From NCBI GenBank assembly GCA_028565635.1, contig JAOXYB010022736.1, positions 1 to 33,111 of the forward strand: a DNA stretch of 33,111 nt. Direction: 5' to 3'. This DNA comes from Phoronis ovalis (taxonomy: Eukaryota > Phoronida > Phoronidae). Below the pieces are notes generated by a model that made no database searches, had not been told where the DNA came from, and saw only the letters and a list, made by a program, of their open reading frames with translations. Both the position numbers and the translations under genes were made by a program. Shown here in pieces: positions 10,198 to 20,919 of the stretch (the stretch's first letter is position 1; the number at the start of each line of letters is the position of its first letter).

Positions 10198-13027
10198 ATG
10201 GCTTTTACTTTCGCAGCGTTTTGTTATATTGTGGCACTAATACTTACGGCCTTTTTGATATTTTTCGCCATATATCACGTGAGTTATTTCTTTGACACAT
10301 GTTTGACTTAAAGTTGGTTGTTTCGTTGTCATAGGCTAGCGAATATTCGTGAGTGCCGCCCCTCCCAAAAATGACAAAACTCTGTCTGTAGCAGTGTAGG
10401 CTAAAACAATCCATGGTCTATGTCATTAATTCCTTAATCAGAACAGTACACTGGATATACAGATGTGTATATTAAAAGTTCCAGATTCCTCACTTGTCGA
10501 ATAATTTTAGAAAGTTTAAAATAGAGAGACACAATAATAGCGTCACAAAATAAAACCTTGTGTGAATTAAAGGCTTTGAAGGATTGAATGTAGCATTGTT
10601 GATACCAAAAAGAACAAATTCAATTTGTGGGGCCAAGAGTTCAAGACCTTCATAAACAGTCACATCTCGAGTATAAGACCAATTCTTGTCCTCTGGGGGG
10701 GGGGGGGGGGTCCGCGTTTTAGCTTGCCAACCAGGCAAGCAGAAACCCAAAAGTACTTGAATGTGTGGGGTACACTTTGAAAATCCAGAGAAAAGCTACC
10801 AGATTTGTGCTTAACAACCACAAGAGATACACCAGCGATGCAACAACACTAAACTTTGACTCACTGCATCAAAGGCATAACATAATTTAAAATGATTATG
10901 ATAAATCTGAGTGACTGTTGTGTCATGGTAGTGCTTAATTGCTCACTTTTGTTATTTAAGATTGCTTTGAAGTAACCCAACTAATACTGCACTTGTAATT
11001 GACCAGATATTTACTACAGTGCCGTTATTAAACTTCTATCCACACCATGTATTCTTCGGGGTGGCACATAAGACATAGCGTGGGTTTTTCAATCAGACAC
11101 GTAATGTGCATTCCATGTTAAGGGTATATATTTAGCTAAATATTGACAAATAGGTTGAGAATGTAGATCTGCCACCCTGGGACATATTCCCGTGTAGTCA
11201 TGGATACATGACCCTACTATGGCTGTTTTTCTTGGTATCTCAAATGGGCAACCTTGTTTTAACATAAAATGGTCACATGTTGGTGCAGATAAAGACAAAA
11301 ATCTGTTTATGAGGATTCAAAATATAACCTTGTATTGGGAAATATGTATTGTAAATAATTCTGTAATGATTATTGCAAACATTAAATTAATATTGCAAAT
11401 GAAAGATACAGCGCAAGAGCTCGGGGACTGCTATGGAGTATATATATGTGTTATATGATTTTACATACAAAATAATGAATTAACATTTTCTTTCAGATAA
11501 TTGCATTTGATGAGCTGAAAACTGATTATAAAAATCCAATTGATCAATGTAACAGCTTAAATCCAGTAAGTATGATATTATAGCAAGATAATCATGGCCT
11601 TTGTCTATATATGTCATTCAAACCTATCTGTACCAATTTGTTTTTTTTTCAAATTGTCTTGTCAAAATTGTAATTGTTTTGGCAAGGCTATAAGTTATTG
11701 CAGATTTGTGAATAAATTACATGCAACATTAAATTCTATCAGAAAAAGGAATTTCTATCATGATATAGTTATATATCTTCTGGTTATTTCTATTCATTTT
11801 TCTCCACAATCTGATTTCATTGCCGTTCAGAATGAAATTGTTTTAACATTTAGGAATTTTTGTTTTATAGCTGGTACTGCCGGAATACGCAATCCATTTG
11901 TTTTTCAACATACTGTTTTTGTTTGCTGCGCAGTTTGGGTCATTGCTTTTCAATGTACCACTAATTGCTTACCATATAAACAGGTAAGATTTCTCAAAAC
12001 CAGAAACTGTTATAATTAACAATACATATAAGTCTGTACGTCAAATTGGCACAAATAAATGTACTATGTGTGTGTGTGCGTGTGTGTGTGCGTGTGTGTA
12101 TGTATTTATATACAAATTATGATATGTATAAGCAAGTTCAACAGACTAAATAGACAAAAAATCTATCAGTATGAATAAAATCTCTCAGATCTACAAAGTG
12201 TGAAAATTGCTTCTTGTTTCATTTCTCAATGATACCCTTTGATAATTTATTTAATATATTTACAGTAAGCATTACATACCATATACTTATTATATCAAGA
12301 CTGTTTTGATGGTACTCCAAGTTAAATATTGTTCTCAGCCCATGATCTTTATATATGTTCCAGGTATCTTCATCGTCCTGTTATGAGTAGTGCAGGATTA
12401 TATGATCCTACGTCAATTATGAATGCTGACGAGTTAAGTCGTGCTCAGAGGGAAGGCTGGATCAAACTTGCATTTTATCTTATCTCTTTCTTTTACTATC
12501 TGTACAGGTTTGTATATGTATTTATTATAATAAATAATGATACCCCATGGTTTATACATGTATTATGAAAGTACTTTGTAAAGTTTTGTGTAAAACTAAA
12601 AAGCATTGGTATCTAAAGCAGTATTGGAATCAAAACTGTAACATGATGTTAATCAGTGTTTGTTTACTATCTAAATTTTATTGTTTTCTCTGTCTGCTCC
12701 CTCTTCAGTAATAGACTATTAAGATAATTTTTTTCCCGAACATTTGCTCAAGAATAGTGTGTGCTTTAAAATAATACTTTTACTAGCTGACATTATTTGT
12801 TAACTAGGTTTAAAATTTCATGATGACAGTCTGTTGCCACTAGGTGGCATATAAAATGAAACCAATCAGTCCCTCAGTTCTCTGTACTTATGAATGAATC
12901 GTCTGAGAATTTTGGAATCGAATAGCATCCTATCACTATACAATGACAATACAAAGAGTCTATTATTAATTTTGCTTCATAACATATCTTTTCCAGCATG
13001 ATATATGTATTGGTATCAACCAATTAA
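10198..13027 (+). CDS. CNIH1: Cornichon homologue (ER cargo-export receptor), five exons, complete
   Basis: Exons are 10198-10278, 11497-11565, 11871-11983, 12364-12507 and 12997-13027, all with GT-AG introns (phases 0, 0, 2, 2). They yield 145 residues; animal CNIH1 proteins are about 144. The protein begins [20 protein letters not shown], followed by the family signature [16 protein letters not shown], then [44 protein letters not shown] and a YVLVS tail. Cornichon is a small polytopic ER membrane adaptor that delivers transmembrane cargo to COPII vesicles; insect cornichon exports the TGF-alpha ligand Gurken. The extra loop insertion of CNIH2/3, the vertebrate AMPA-receptor partners, is absent, so this is the CNIH1-type ancestral form. 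Hydrophobic segments lie at about residues 7-30, 58-75 and 118-142. Every exon junction restores conserved residues, so I see no sign of a pseudogene. A candidate poly(A) signal is at 13278-13283. Confidence 0.97.
10695..10710 (+). repeat. Poly-G run (16 G)
   Basis: An uninterrupted run of 16 G residues lies in cornichon intron 1, just before the LINE remnant. Length is likely to vary between individuals or be affected by sequencing error. G-quadruplex formation is possible on this strand. Confidence 0.85.
10741..10890 (+). mobile_element. LINE-type retrotransposon ORF2 C-terminal remnant
   Basis: One open frame ends at TAA (10888-10890) and reads LEC...[14 protein letters not shown], then [20 protein letters not shown]. 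It matches in pattern the region after the reverse transcriptase of Jockey/CR1-like ORF2 proteins: LEY.SSVWDP...L E.VQRRAARFV, then a Y..TSSVT.ML..L.W..L..RR block. Only this short tail is left, and the upstream sequence runs into the poly-G tract. It is a 5'-truncated, inactive copy sitting in cornichon intron 1. The clade is not resolved. Confidence 0.6.
11085..11148 (+). repeat. Dispersed repeat, copy 2 (in cornichon intron 1)
   Basis: This is the second copy of the 60-base repeat at 5896-5956, with the core TTAAGGGTATATATTTAGCT. Flanking sequence is not conserved beyond about 65 bases, so it may be one conserved part of a longer, diverged element. Confidence 0.6.
12067..12099 (+). repeat. 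(TG)n microsatellite with CG interruptions
   Basis: This dinucleotide TG repeat in cornichon intron 3 is interrupted twice by GCG and is likely polymorphic. Confidence 0.9.
12837..12850 (+). promoter_or_regulatory. CTCF-like site (cornichon intron 4)
   Basis: CCACTAGGTGGCAT matches the bilaterian CTCF core CCASYAGRKGGCRS at 13 of 14 positions. It is the best of five such matches in the window. Binding is not shown. Confidence 0.4.
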
Positions 13028-14551
13028 CTGCGAGAATGAGCCAAATTTGAATCAGAAACTTGTGTGAGAAGAATTAGAAGAGTGGCATAATAGATTGTGA
13101 ACAATAATATTTACATTGATTAACAAACAGGCAATTAATTGTGAAGTAGTGTATTACAATCAGTTCCATATTTAGTCGACAGTTACTGGATAAGATCATA
13201 AACATACTAGTATAATATCTTAGTGGCTTTGCTCCATGTTTTATAAACTTCTTTGCATCATTCAGGTAAAACATAACAATAAAAAACAGAAACATTAAGA
13301 TAGTTAAAACATATGTAATCAAGTACAGAATAAAAATTCGTGTTGTATATATTCTGACAACATTTTGTCATTCTGGTGTTATAGAAAATGAAACTATGTA
13401 AGACTATATGTAAGAAGTTTAAATCATTGTGAAAAATGTTCTGTAAATACAACATTATGTTACTGTTTGCTTGCTTATAATTTTGTATTTACTATTGTCG
13501 GTTCTGTTTTGTATAAATTTGTCACACAACGAGTTTTGTGTGTTGTTAAAGAGCTTGATGTTATAATATTGTGCTGTGAAAGCCAATTCCGTAAAATATT
13601 GATATTAAATTTTGTTATTGTTACGATTTGCTTATCATTAATATGGTTAATCATTAATATGGTTAATCACTAAATGATGGACTGTAACCTTTAGTTTGAT
13701 CATACTCTTTACTACTAAAAATTAACTAAATGCTGCACACTGCTTTTAGCTTTTTATTTTCTATATTTGTTCAAATTTCACCTTTAGAAGGATTATATGA
13801 TGATTAAACAGGTGTCTCCAGTATAGGGATTATGTAAAATTATGCATATATCAGTTTATTGGTTTTGTTTGTTGCTTGGTTTGTTGTAACATAACAGAGA
13901 GCTTAGATAATATAATACATTCTGTCTTTTAATAATTGTCTTATATCATTGCACTGCATACTTGATAGTATGCATGCATGTATAGTTCACCATCATCTTA
14001 AAAGGTAAAAAATAGTGGGTAATATTTATGCAGCTTAAAGTGCTTCTTTGCTTTGAAACTGAACTGCATTGTTTTGCCTTGAAAAAATTGACAAATTATG
14101 AAGGAGTACGAAGTCCTCGACTTTGTAATGTGTAAATCAGCCACCAGGTGGATTACAATCGCTTAAATTTCAGTTTCAAAAACGGGACCACAGGTTATAT
14201 AAATCCTAGTACACTGTAATAATATTGTCGGTAGATAACAATATCTGTGCAACAGGTTTCAAAATACCAATTCTTTGTGTCTAAAATTTTAATTCCCGGA
14301 AACAGTAAAATAGAAAATAATACAGACTGTATTTTTCAATACATATTTCAGTCGTATATTGCACAGCGATCAATATCCATGAAGACATTAAAATGTACGC
14401 CATACATGTATGACACAATCATCTTACATAATTACAAATGAATAGGGTTTCCGAAACTAGCTGATTTTTTGTTACCCTCAAATTATGCCTTAAAACACGT
14501 CTGTAGGCACACGTATACTTTTTGAAAATAATTTTCTTACACTAGGTACAA
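13028..14551. other. Cornichon 3'UTR and downstream AT-rich spacer
   Basis: The early part should be cornichon 3'UTR. AATAAA occurs at 13278-13283 and again at 13329-13334, and either could be the poly(A) signal. A 15-base tandem duplication (unit TTAATATGGTTAATC) lies at about 13637-13668. No other gene was seen. Confidence 0.6.
14141..14154 (+). promoter_or_regulatory. CTCF-like site, weak
   Basis: CCACCAGGTGGATT keeps the CCASYAGRKGG core but loses the following GC. It lies between cornichon and the minus-strand orphan gene. Confidence 0.25.
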
Positions 14552-14690
14552 GGCCCAATTTCACAAAACTTCGTACGAAGTTTTTTTACGTGTTTCACAT
14601 GAAGATTTTACGAATGCTTTGCAAAACGGGTCGCACGTGCAAGTATGGTACGAAAATAAAACGGTGTACGAAGCTTTGTAGAACTGGGCC
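14552..14690. mobile_element. Short foldback element with imperfect terminal inverted repeats
   Basis: The left end GGCCCAATTTCACAAAACTT (continuing CGTAC) and the right end GTACGAAGCTTTGTAGAACT (continuing GGGCC) are imperfect inverted complements of about 25 bases. The interior is itself rich in the word TTCGTACGAA and its complement. The 139-base size and lack of coding capacity fit a MITE. Its right end abuts the 17-bp minisatellite directly. Confidence 0.6.
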
Positions 14691-14990
14691 TAGGTCTTCT
14701 TGTCCTCTAGGTCTTCTTGTCCTCTAGGTCTTCTTGTCCTCTAGGTCTTCTTGTCCTCTAGGTCTTNNNNNNNNNNNNNNNNNNNNNNNNNNNNNNNNNN
14801 NNNNNNNNNNNNNNNNNNNNNNNNNNNNNNNNNNNNNNNNNNNNNNNNNNNNNNNNNNNNNNNNNNGTCCTCTAGGTCTTCTTGTCCTCTAGGTCTTCTT
14901 GTCCTCTAGGTCTTCTTGTCCTCTAGGTCTTCTTGTCCTCTAGATCTTCTTGTCCTCTAGGTCTTCTTGTCCTCTAGGTCTTCTTGTCCC
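14691..14990 (+). repeat. 17-bp minisatellite interrupted by an assembly gap
   Basis: The unit is TAGGTCTTCTTGTCCTC. About 4.5 copies precede and about 7 follow a block of 100 N, with almost no divergence (one TAGATC variant). True copy number is unknown because the gap is in the array. A 17-base unit cannot keep a reading frame, so it is non-coding. Confidence 0.95.
14767..14866. other. Assembly gap (100 N)
   Basis: Exactly 100 N lie in mid-array. This is the conventional placeholder for a gap of unknown size, caused here by the near-identical minisatellite units. Confidence 0.98.
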
Positions 14991-15653
14991 CGTCTCCTAA
15001 TTTGGGTGATGTCGTAATTTTTAAAGTTACTTAAATTCATGTCATTATTTTATAAATGATGCTATGAAAAATAACTGTTCAATGTCTTTCAGTTATTACG
15101 TAAGTTTAAGATTGCTTTTATTACATGTATGTTTTTTATACTCGTTAACAATTTCTGAGAACTATTTTAGATGACCGTAGCCAAACTGTCGCGTGATGTT
15201 GGATGGGTAAATAAAGTAATAATACGTTAAAATTTAATGTTTATTTAGATGCTTTTTGTATTGCACTTAACATATTACAACATATTAACATAATTATATT
15301 GCTTGTACATATCACAGTACGCTAGATTGTCTCGAGTATAAATTTCAATCGTCCACAACTAATTTTAAAATTAATAAATAATACATAAGACACTGCTTAC
15401 TATTCTATATTTACAGTTATATAATTATACGATTGTCTATCACAAAACATTTTATTATATAAACTGTATAAAATGAAATTAATTTATATCAAAAGGCATT
15501 ATAGAACATCTATGTTATATCAAATATGGCACATAATTAGTAGAGATCGTTGCACTTTACGTAACATTTCTTCAACATCAACGTCAAAGTCAAGTTACAT
15601 GAGATCAATAAATAAAATAGCACATTTGGAAAACAACATTATTACAATCTATT
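14991..15653. other. Spacer and 3'UTR of the minus-strand orphan gene
   Basis: On the minus strand AATAAA occurs at 15456-15451, about 200 bases past the stop codon of the 247-residue gene, and is a plausible poly(A) signal. A second lies at 15245-15240. No other coding exon was seen. Confidence 0.5.
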
Positions 15654-16397
15654 TTACATTCCCTCACACCAACGCCCAGTTTTTCTAAGTTTTTGAATTT
15701 CCAGCAGGTCTTCCGTTCTTCTGTTCATTGTGATGTTTTGTAACATATTGGTTAATTGATTTGAAGCTCTTCTTCTAGCAATACGATTTTCTGTGTGGCA
15801 TGGTATTCCACAGGGTGGCTGAGGTACTTTAAAATTCGCATTGCTTAAAAATTCTTCCAAATATTTGGCGTTATGGGGCTTGACAGGTACCACTGATGCC
15901 GTTTTTGGTCGTATTGCGTGCTGTTTGTTTTCTATTGGCATTAGAGGCAATGCAGCTGGAGCAGAATTGCGTCGCTGATAATCTAAATCATACTTATAAC
16001 AATCACAATCGAGATAACAACCGCATTTCTTTTTCTCTTTTTCTTCTTCATAATCTTGCACAAACAAATCCGATTCCGTTAATCTGTTTGGTTCTAGAAT
16101 TCGGGATACGACAATAGCATTCCAGTCTCTTTTAAGAACTACACGATTTCCACTAGTTAATACAGCCGGTACATCTGTTTGTTCGTTTTTCTCAGCCCAT
16201 GCATATTTCAATAAATGTGGCTTTTCAGTTGGTCTACCAGTGAGTAATTTTCCATGTTTCATATCATCATCGAAATCTGCTGAACGACTTATTATCTTGT
16301 CTGCGGCATTGTTAGCGCGTTCCAGTGCAGAACGATATAAAGGTAAAATGTCGCTTTGACAGCTCTCACTAACAGATTCCATTGGTGATCGTCCCAT
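15654..16397 (-). CDS. Orphan intronless gene, 247-residue protein with CxCxxxCxC motif
   Basis: I do not recognise this protein. It is a single uninterrupted frame starting MGRSPMESVSES, with A at -3, long for DNA this AT-rich. Residues 1-60 are polar with a helical stretch (YRSALERANNAADKI). Residues 61-105 look more folded (HLLKYAWAE, NRVVLKRDWNAIVVSRILE). Residues 117-124 are a charged run of Glu/Lys. A tight cysteine cluster C125-x-C127-x3-C131-x-C133 follows, with two more cysteines at 196 and 200; these could bind metal or form disulphides. The C-terminal third is basic (RIARRRAS, MNRRTEDLLEIQKLRK). No signal peptide or membrane segment was seen. A TATA box and initiator lie 163-195 bases upstream and AATAAA about 200 bases downstream, giving a complete compact intronless transcription unit. 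It could be an old retrocopy or a lineage-specific gene; the function is unknown. Confidence 0.8.
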   Translation of the reverse strand: MGRSPMESVSESCQSDILPLYRSALERANNAADKIISRSADFDDDMKHGKLLTGRPTEKPHLLKYAWAEKNEQTDVPAVLTSGNRVVLKRDWNAIVVSRILEPNRLTESDLFVQDYEEEKEKKKCGCYLDCDCYKYDLDYQRRNSAPAALPLMPIENKQHAIRPKTASVVPVKPHNAKYLEEFLSNANFKVPQPPCGIPCHTENRIARRRASNQLTNMLQNITMNRRTEDLLEIQKLRKTGRWCEGM

Positions 16398-16559
16398 GAT
16401 GATAATACTTTTTTTTTGGTAAAATACAAATTATCGAACTTCAAATTTTCTTTTATTCTTGATATTTTCTCTGTTTAAAATCAACAATCAGCAATTCTAT
16501 TGCTTATTCCTCTTCAGTCGAATTTTTTGATCTTCACTGTTATCAAGTTAAGTTCGTTC

Positions 16560-16601
16560 TGAACATAACACTCGAAGATCGTCATATTTATACTCTTCGA
16601 G
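16560..16601 (-). promoter_or_regulatory. TATA-box promoter framed by an 8-bp inverted repeat
   Basis: On the minus strand TATAAATA occupies 16592-16585, and an initiator-like TCAGAAC has its A at 16560, 32 bases from the first T. That is the canonical TATA-to-start spacing. CTCGAAGA (16571-16578) and TCTTCGAG (16594-16601) are perfect inverted complements on either side of the TATA box. The predicted unspliced leader to the ATG at 16397 is about 163 bases. The start site is inference from the motifs. Confidence 0.6.
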
Positions 16602-18582
16602 AGGTCTTGTCCCCGTGGTCCCGTCCTAAAAGTCACCTCAGATTAGTACAGCCACCGTTTATCTCGTGTCATGAACCCTGTACAAACTATCATCGTGTTA
16701 CAAGTTGTTCGATACTGATTATCGACTGAACTTCATTTCACATTACAAATTATTACTAATAATAACCGTTGAGTATTCTCACGGTACGAGGTGAAAACAC
16801 AAAAAGCGCGCCTAGTGGTGACGTTGTTACGAGCATGCCAATAACCTTTGAAATGTGCTATATATTTGTACAAAATATAATATAAAAACACTGTTTTTCA
16901 ATTTCAGCCGCCACAAGAAATATATGAATTCCAGCTGAAGCTAGTGTCTGCGCTTTTGTTTTCAGTTCATTTCACTTTGCAACACTTTAGCGCAATTCAA
17001 TTAACTGTCGGATTTCCAACAATATTTTTTGACAACTCAACTTTTCTACAAAACTTCGTGTAAAGTTTTGGAGTTATTTTATTAATATTATCTACAATGA
17101 AAAATTGATTAGAAAATGTTGTAGCCAATAGAAAGCGATTATGATGTAAGCATACACATGGGTTATGACCTTCTTGACAGGCGATGAATACCTTAACTCT
17201 GTTAAACTCCTGTTATTAAACGGAACATTATGCAACTTAATCTATAATTTGCGTGTCGAGAAAAGAGCTGTAATTTGTTTAAGTATTGCCGATAGGGTTT
17301 ATGCACGTTCAATATAATTCAATGCCAAATATATGAAATTGAAAATCGGTGAATGCAAAATATTTCAATTTATTTTTCTTTTATATCATTTTAATTTTAT
17401 TTCAAAACTCATTTGAAAGGAATAAACAGTTATAGAAATAAATAAGAAAAAAAATAGAATAGAACGATCCAGTTTTATTTTATTTCATTTGCATTGGGTC
17501 GTGATTATTCTACCTTTTATTACTATATTTATTTAGAATTTACGTGCATTATTATATAATCGTAGAGATGCGACCCACAAACATGTTCCTGGTTGAGCTG
17601 TTTCTCTATTTCTTTTTACAGAAATGTTAATATTTCTGAAGCACGGTATAAAATATCCAGGTTTTATTGACAAAAGCTAACTGTATGCCAATTCATGTTT
17701 TAAAATTTGAAAATACGTATTGCTTCCTTGAATATAAATACCGTAAGGCACAACGTAAACCACAGTTCCATGCAAGAAATGCTGTGAAAATCACATAGTA
17801 ACATGAAATACACAACTACAACTGTCTTTCACGTAATTTTATTTTCCACAATATTTCTTCATGCTTTTATAAACGTAAATGTCCCTTCACTTGCTTTTTT
17901 TCTCCATGAGAAGCCACACAGTTCTTAACATAAGTTTCCACAGTATTTCACTTACAAAAATTCATTTTATCCATTGCATGACTACCACATCATGCACAGT
18001 CGATTTTGTTACTTTCTATAACCTAGTAGCTATCTGCTAACTATCACTTACCCCAACAAAAGAATCCAATTGTTACAATTTCTAATTTCTAATTTAACCC
18101 ATTGATTTTCTAAATATTAAGAATTAATATTTCTTAATGTACTGTTGATAATAAAAACACTTAAAGTGTTTCAGCGCAAAATATAACAACTGACAACTAT
18201 TAAAAATGAGTCCATCTTCAAAATGCATTATTTTTGTTTCTGTGCGGAAATCTCAGGCAATATAAAACTTTTTATTTCTTTCGTTAAATCCACACAGTAC
18301 ATAAAATGTGAGCTATTTGCTACTCATTCACAATATTTTCTTTCGTATTTAGTGTTAATAAACATGTTAAATTTAGCATACATTTTGATATGTTTTTTAA
18401 TGTGTTACACGCCTTGTTTTAGGTATATAAACTTTATTATTTAAACAATTATTAATAAATAATAATAAAAGCAACCACTGACAACATACTTCAAACTCTG
18501 TATTATGTTATATGAATTATTCAAAGGAATGCTATGCTATGGAAAATCAATGTTTTACCTAACTTGTCAAAAGTTGTTTAAG
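16602..18582. other. AT-rich spacer between divergent transcription units
   Basis: Apart from the promoter-proximal region and the CTCF-like site I see no feature. A strong-looking acceptor (TTTTTCAATTTCAG, ending 16907) is followed by 51 open codons, but there is no homology or downstream donor, so it is not called as an exon. Confidence 0.5.
16806..16819 (-). promoter_or_regulatory. CTCF-like site, upstream of the minus-strand orphan gene
   Basis: On the minus strand this reads ACCACTAGGCGCGC, sharing CCACTAGG with the CTCF core but differing at the GG step. It is about 250 bases upstream of the predicted transcription start. Confidence 0.25.
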
Positions 18583-18584
18583 TA

Positions 18585-19008
18585 TGGTAGCCCTGAAGGA
18601 CTGTCATGTTGTCGACTTGTAAAAAACAACACGACAATTCATACTAAATTGTCGTGTTGTCGACTTGCAATCAACTCGACAACACGACAATTTACTATGA
18701 AATGTCGTGTTGTCGACTTGCAAACAATTCGACAACACGACAATCTTAATATATAATGTCGTGTTGTCGACTTGTAAAAAACAACTCGACAACATGACAA
18801 TTCAGTACGAAATGTCGTGTTGTCGAGTTGTTTTTTACAAGTCGACAACGCGACAATCCTTCAGGACCACCATATTTCATAGTAAGTTGTCGTGTTGTCG
18901 ACTTGCAAACAACTCGACAATTTGACAACACGACAATTTACTATGAATTGTCGTGTTGTCGAGTTGTTTTTTACAAGTCGAGAACACGACAGTCCTTCAG
19001 GGCCACCA
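18585..19008. mobile_element. Composite palindromic MITE-like element with TA target duplication
   Basis: The ends TGGTAGCCCTGAAGGACTGT and ACAGTCCTTCAGGGCCACCA are inverted complements apart from one mismatch, and TA flanks both sides (18583-18584 and 19009-19010). The interior is an alternation of TGTCGTGTTGTCGACTTG and its complement CAAGTCGACAACACGACA, in hairpin units of about 60 bases. A second copy of the right end lies inside at about 18852-18872 and is also followed by TA, so the element is compound or nested. TA duplications are typical of Tc1/mariner-type transposition. There is no coding capacity; frames on both strands reflect the repeat. Confidence 0.8.
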
Positions 19009-19010
19009 TA

Positions 19011-20919
19011 TTTAAGGAATTAATGTGAATCACAACAATTAAGCAGGATTTCACATAACTACACAAAAAATATGCTTAGCGTAATTTTTTACAATGTCCA
19101 CAAACAGTTACAGCATCGGTAAAAAATAATAATAAAACACCCGATTTTTATATGTACTGGCATAACTGTGTTGTGTTGTGAGAATTGTTTATCCGTACCC
19201 GTTCTTGTAATTGCTTTTTTTTATCAAAAAGCAAACAATTTTCTTGCCTGACATTTCTCAGTTTAAGGAAGAATTTTATCTTTTTTTCTCGATGAGGCGC
19301 TAGCTGCTATTCATTTCATAATGTAAAAAGAATCGAGATTTTGCGATTACTTCTGGAAAAACAAAATAACCCCAGAAAAGCAGTATCAAAGTAAAAATGG
19401 CAAAGAGACCTCATGTGAATAAGTGCACTTTAAATTTTCCAAATTTTCAGTTTTTCGTAAAGAAACACATGGATGGAAATTTCACAGAACAACAGCAGTT
19501 TCCAGGATTTCTCCAAACCGGATAGCTAGATTTTGTAATTTACCTGTGATCTACCAGGTAACAAAGCTGTTTCAGTGTGTAAAATTCCCGCCCAGAATTG
19601 TTCAACATTTTTTAGGAAAAACTATGTACTGGCAAAAATTGAAATGGACTAATGCTCGAATTCGTTCTTCAAAGGATACATTTAATAAGTGTCTCCCCGG
19701 AGGAACCGAAGTCCTTGTATTAATGGGATTAAGATTACAAAGCATACATCTAGATAATTAATTTGTGATAAAACGTTACTCGCATCAACACTTGATATAT
19801 TAATTTTATATTGACACATGTGTATATAGTAATCTTGAGGTTTGTAAAGGATCTACATTTTTTGGCAAGAAATTAATGTTGGACTAGAGGATCTGCTATC
19901 TTAAATTTATTACATGCGTATAACATTTTCAGTATGCAGTATGAGTTGCACCAGTTATCAATTAAAGGTGGGGAGTACAGGTAAGAAATTAAAAAATATT
20001 GCTTGATTTTATACACCCAGGTTTAAGATGTGGGGCAGCAAAGAAAATAACCGCTTGTTGTCCCGGCGTCTTGTTGTGGCATAAATTCTGTGTAATTCAT
20101 CTGTTATTATTACTATCGTGCATGCTTTCATATATTTCTCTTAACTAGTAATTACTGCGGAACAAACATCAAAATGAAATAAGTAATTGGTATGTAAAGG
20201 TATAATTTAGAAATGTAGTTAGATGAAATATCGCACATTTTTAATGCAGTTTTGTTAGTTAGACATTAGTGTGAATCCATACAATATTTAATAATGAATT
20301 GCTGATTAACTGATAGAAGCAAAATCTATACACGTTATTAGAAAGACGATTATCATAGCCTATACAAAGTAAATATTTATTAATATGTTTTTCTAGGTGT
20401 TGATGTAAAACTCATATGGACTTTGATTTCATTATTGATGCAAGATTGAGGATTTGTCACTGAGTGCCGTAGCAGAAACGCAAGCCCGGGAAGGCAAGAC
20501 ACAAAGGAGATACAGTTTTGTACACAAAGGAGATACAGTTTTGTACATGTGTTGCTAACAAAAAATTGCACTGAAGAGGGTTAACAGTTCATGAATTAAT
20601 ATTACTGCGTGTGGATTACTATAGATGCATACAGTGATAACGATGTCAATGTGAGTAAATTATCTATAATTCTACAAAAATAATACATATTACTGGACGT
20701 CGTATTAAACATTAGAATGTGTAATGAGAAAGACGTATTATAGGTCCTAATTAACAGTTGAACTAACGTAACGGTGATGTGAGAATTAATTTAACATAAG
20801 CTATATATGTGATATTGTAAAAGGTTCGAACGTGTTTTATATCCTATTTTAAGAACTAAGGAAATATTAGAACTAAAAAATGTCAGACTATTTAACTGAA
20901 AAGAAGCAGAGAAAATAAA
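19011..20919. other. Spacer, with an unsupported 100-codon open stretch
   Basis: A frame of about 110 codons runs to a stop at 19761 but begins after a TAA with no ATG near its start, so it is not called as a gene. In another frame ATG at 19397, with a good context (AAAAATGG), opens 42 codons (MAKRPHVNKC...). A 23-base direct duplication lies at 20501-20546. GTGAGT at about 20651 could be the donor of a 5'UTR exon for the next gene. There is no firm feature otherwise. Confidence 0.4.
20501..20546 (+). repeat. 23-base tandem duplication
   Basis: Two perfect adjacent copies (20501-20523 and 20524-20546) have the unit beginning ACAAAGGAGATACAGTTTTG. Lack of divergence points to a recent duplication. 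Confidence 0.9.

Larger units (their letters stand above)
10279..11496 (+). other. Cornichon intron 1, repeat-bearing
   Basis: The 1218-base intron has a GTGAGT donor and a TTTCAG acceptor. It contains a run of 16 G (10695-10710), a LINE ORF2 remnant (10741-10890) and a dispersed repeat copy (11085-11148). No additional exon is needed, because exons 1 and 2 join directly to give the conserved family sequence. Confidence 0.9.

Noticed and set aside
10490-10750. 86-codon minus-strand frame with a proline run
   Set aside because: The prolines come from the poly-G tract on the opposite strand and the rest is repeat sequence within cornichon intron 1.
16908-17060. Strong acceptor followed by 51 open codons (PPQEIYEFQLK...)
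   Set aside because: No plausible donor or partner exon was found and the peptide is not recognisable. Open stretches of this length occur by chance.
18604-19028. Six overlapping open frames on both strands with repeated Cys/Arg-rich peptides
   Set aside because: All fall within the palindromic MITE-like element and mirror its repeat words.
19423-19761. Open stretch of about 112 codons on the plus strand
   Set aside because: It begins immediately after TAA with GTG rather than ATG, has no recognisable residues, and a different frame opens at ATG 19397 over the same DNA. It may be a fragment of something, but no splice model supports it.
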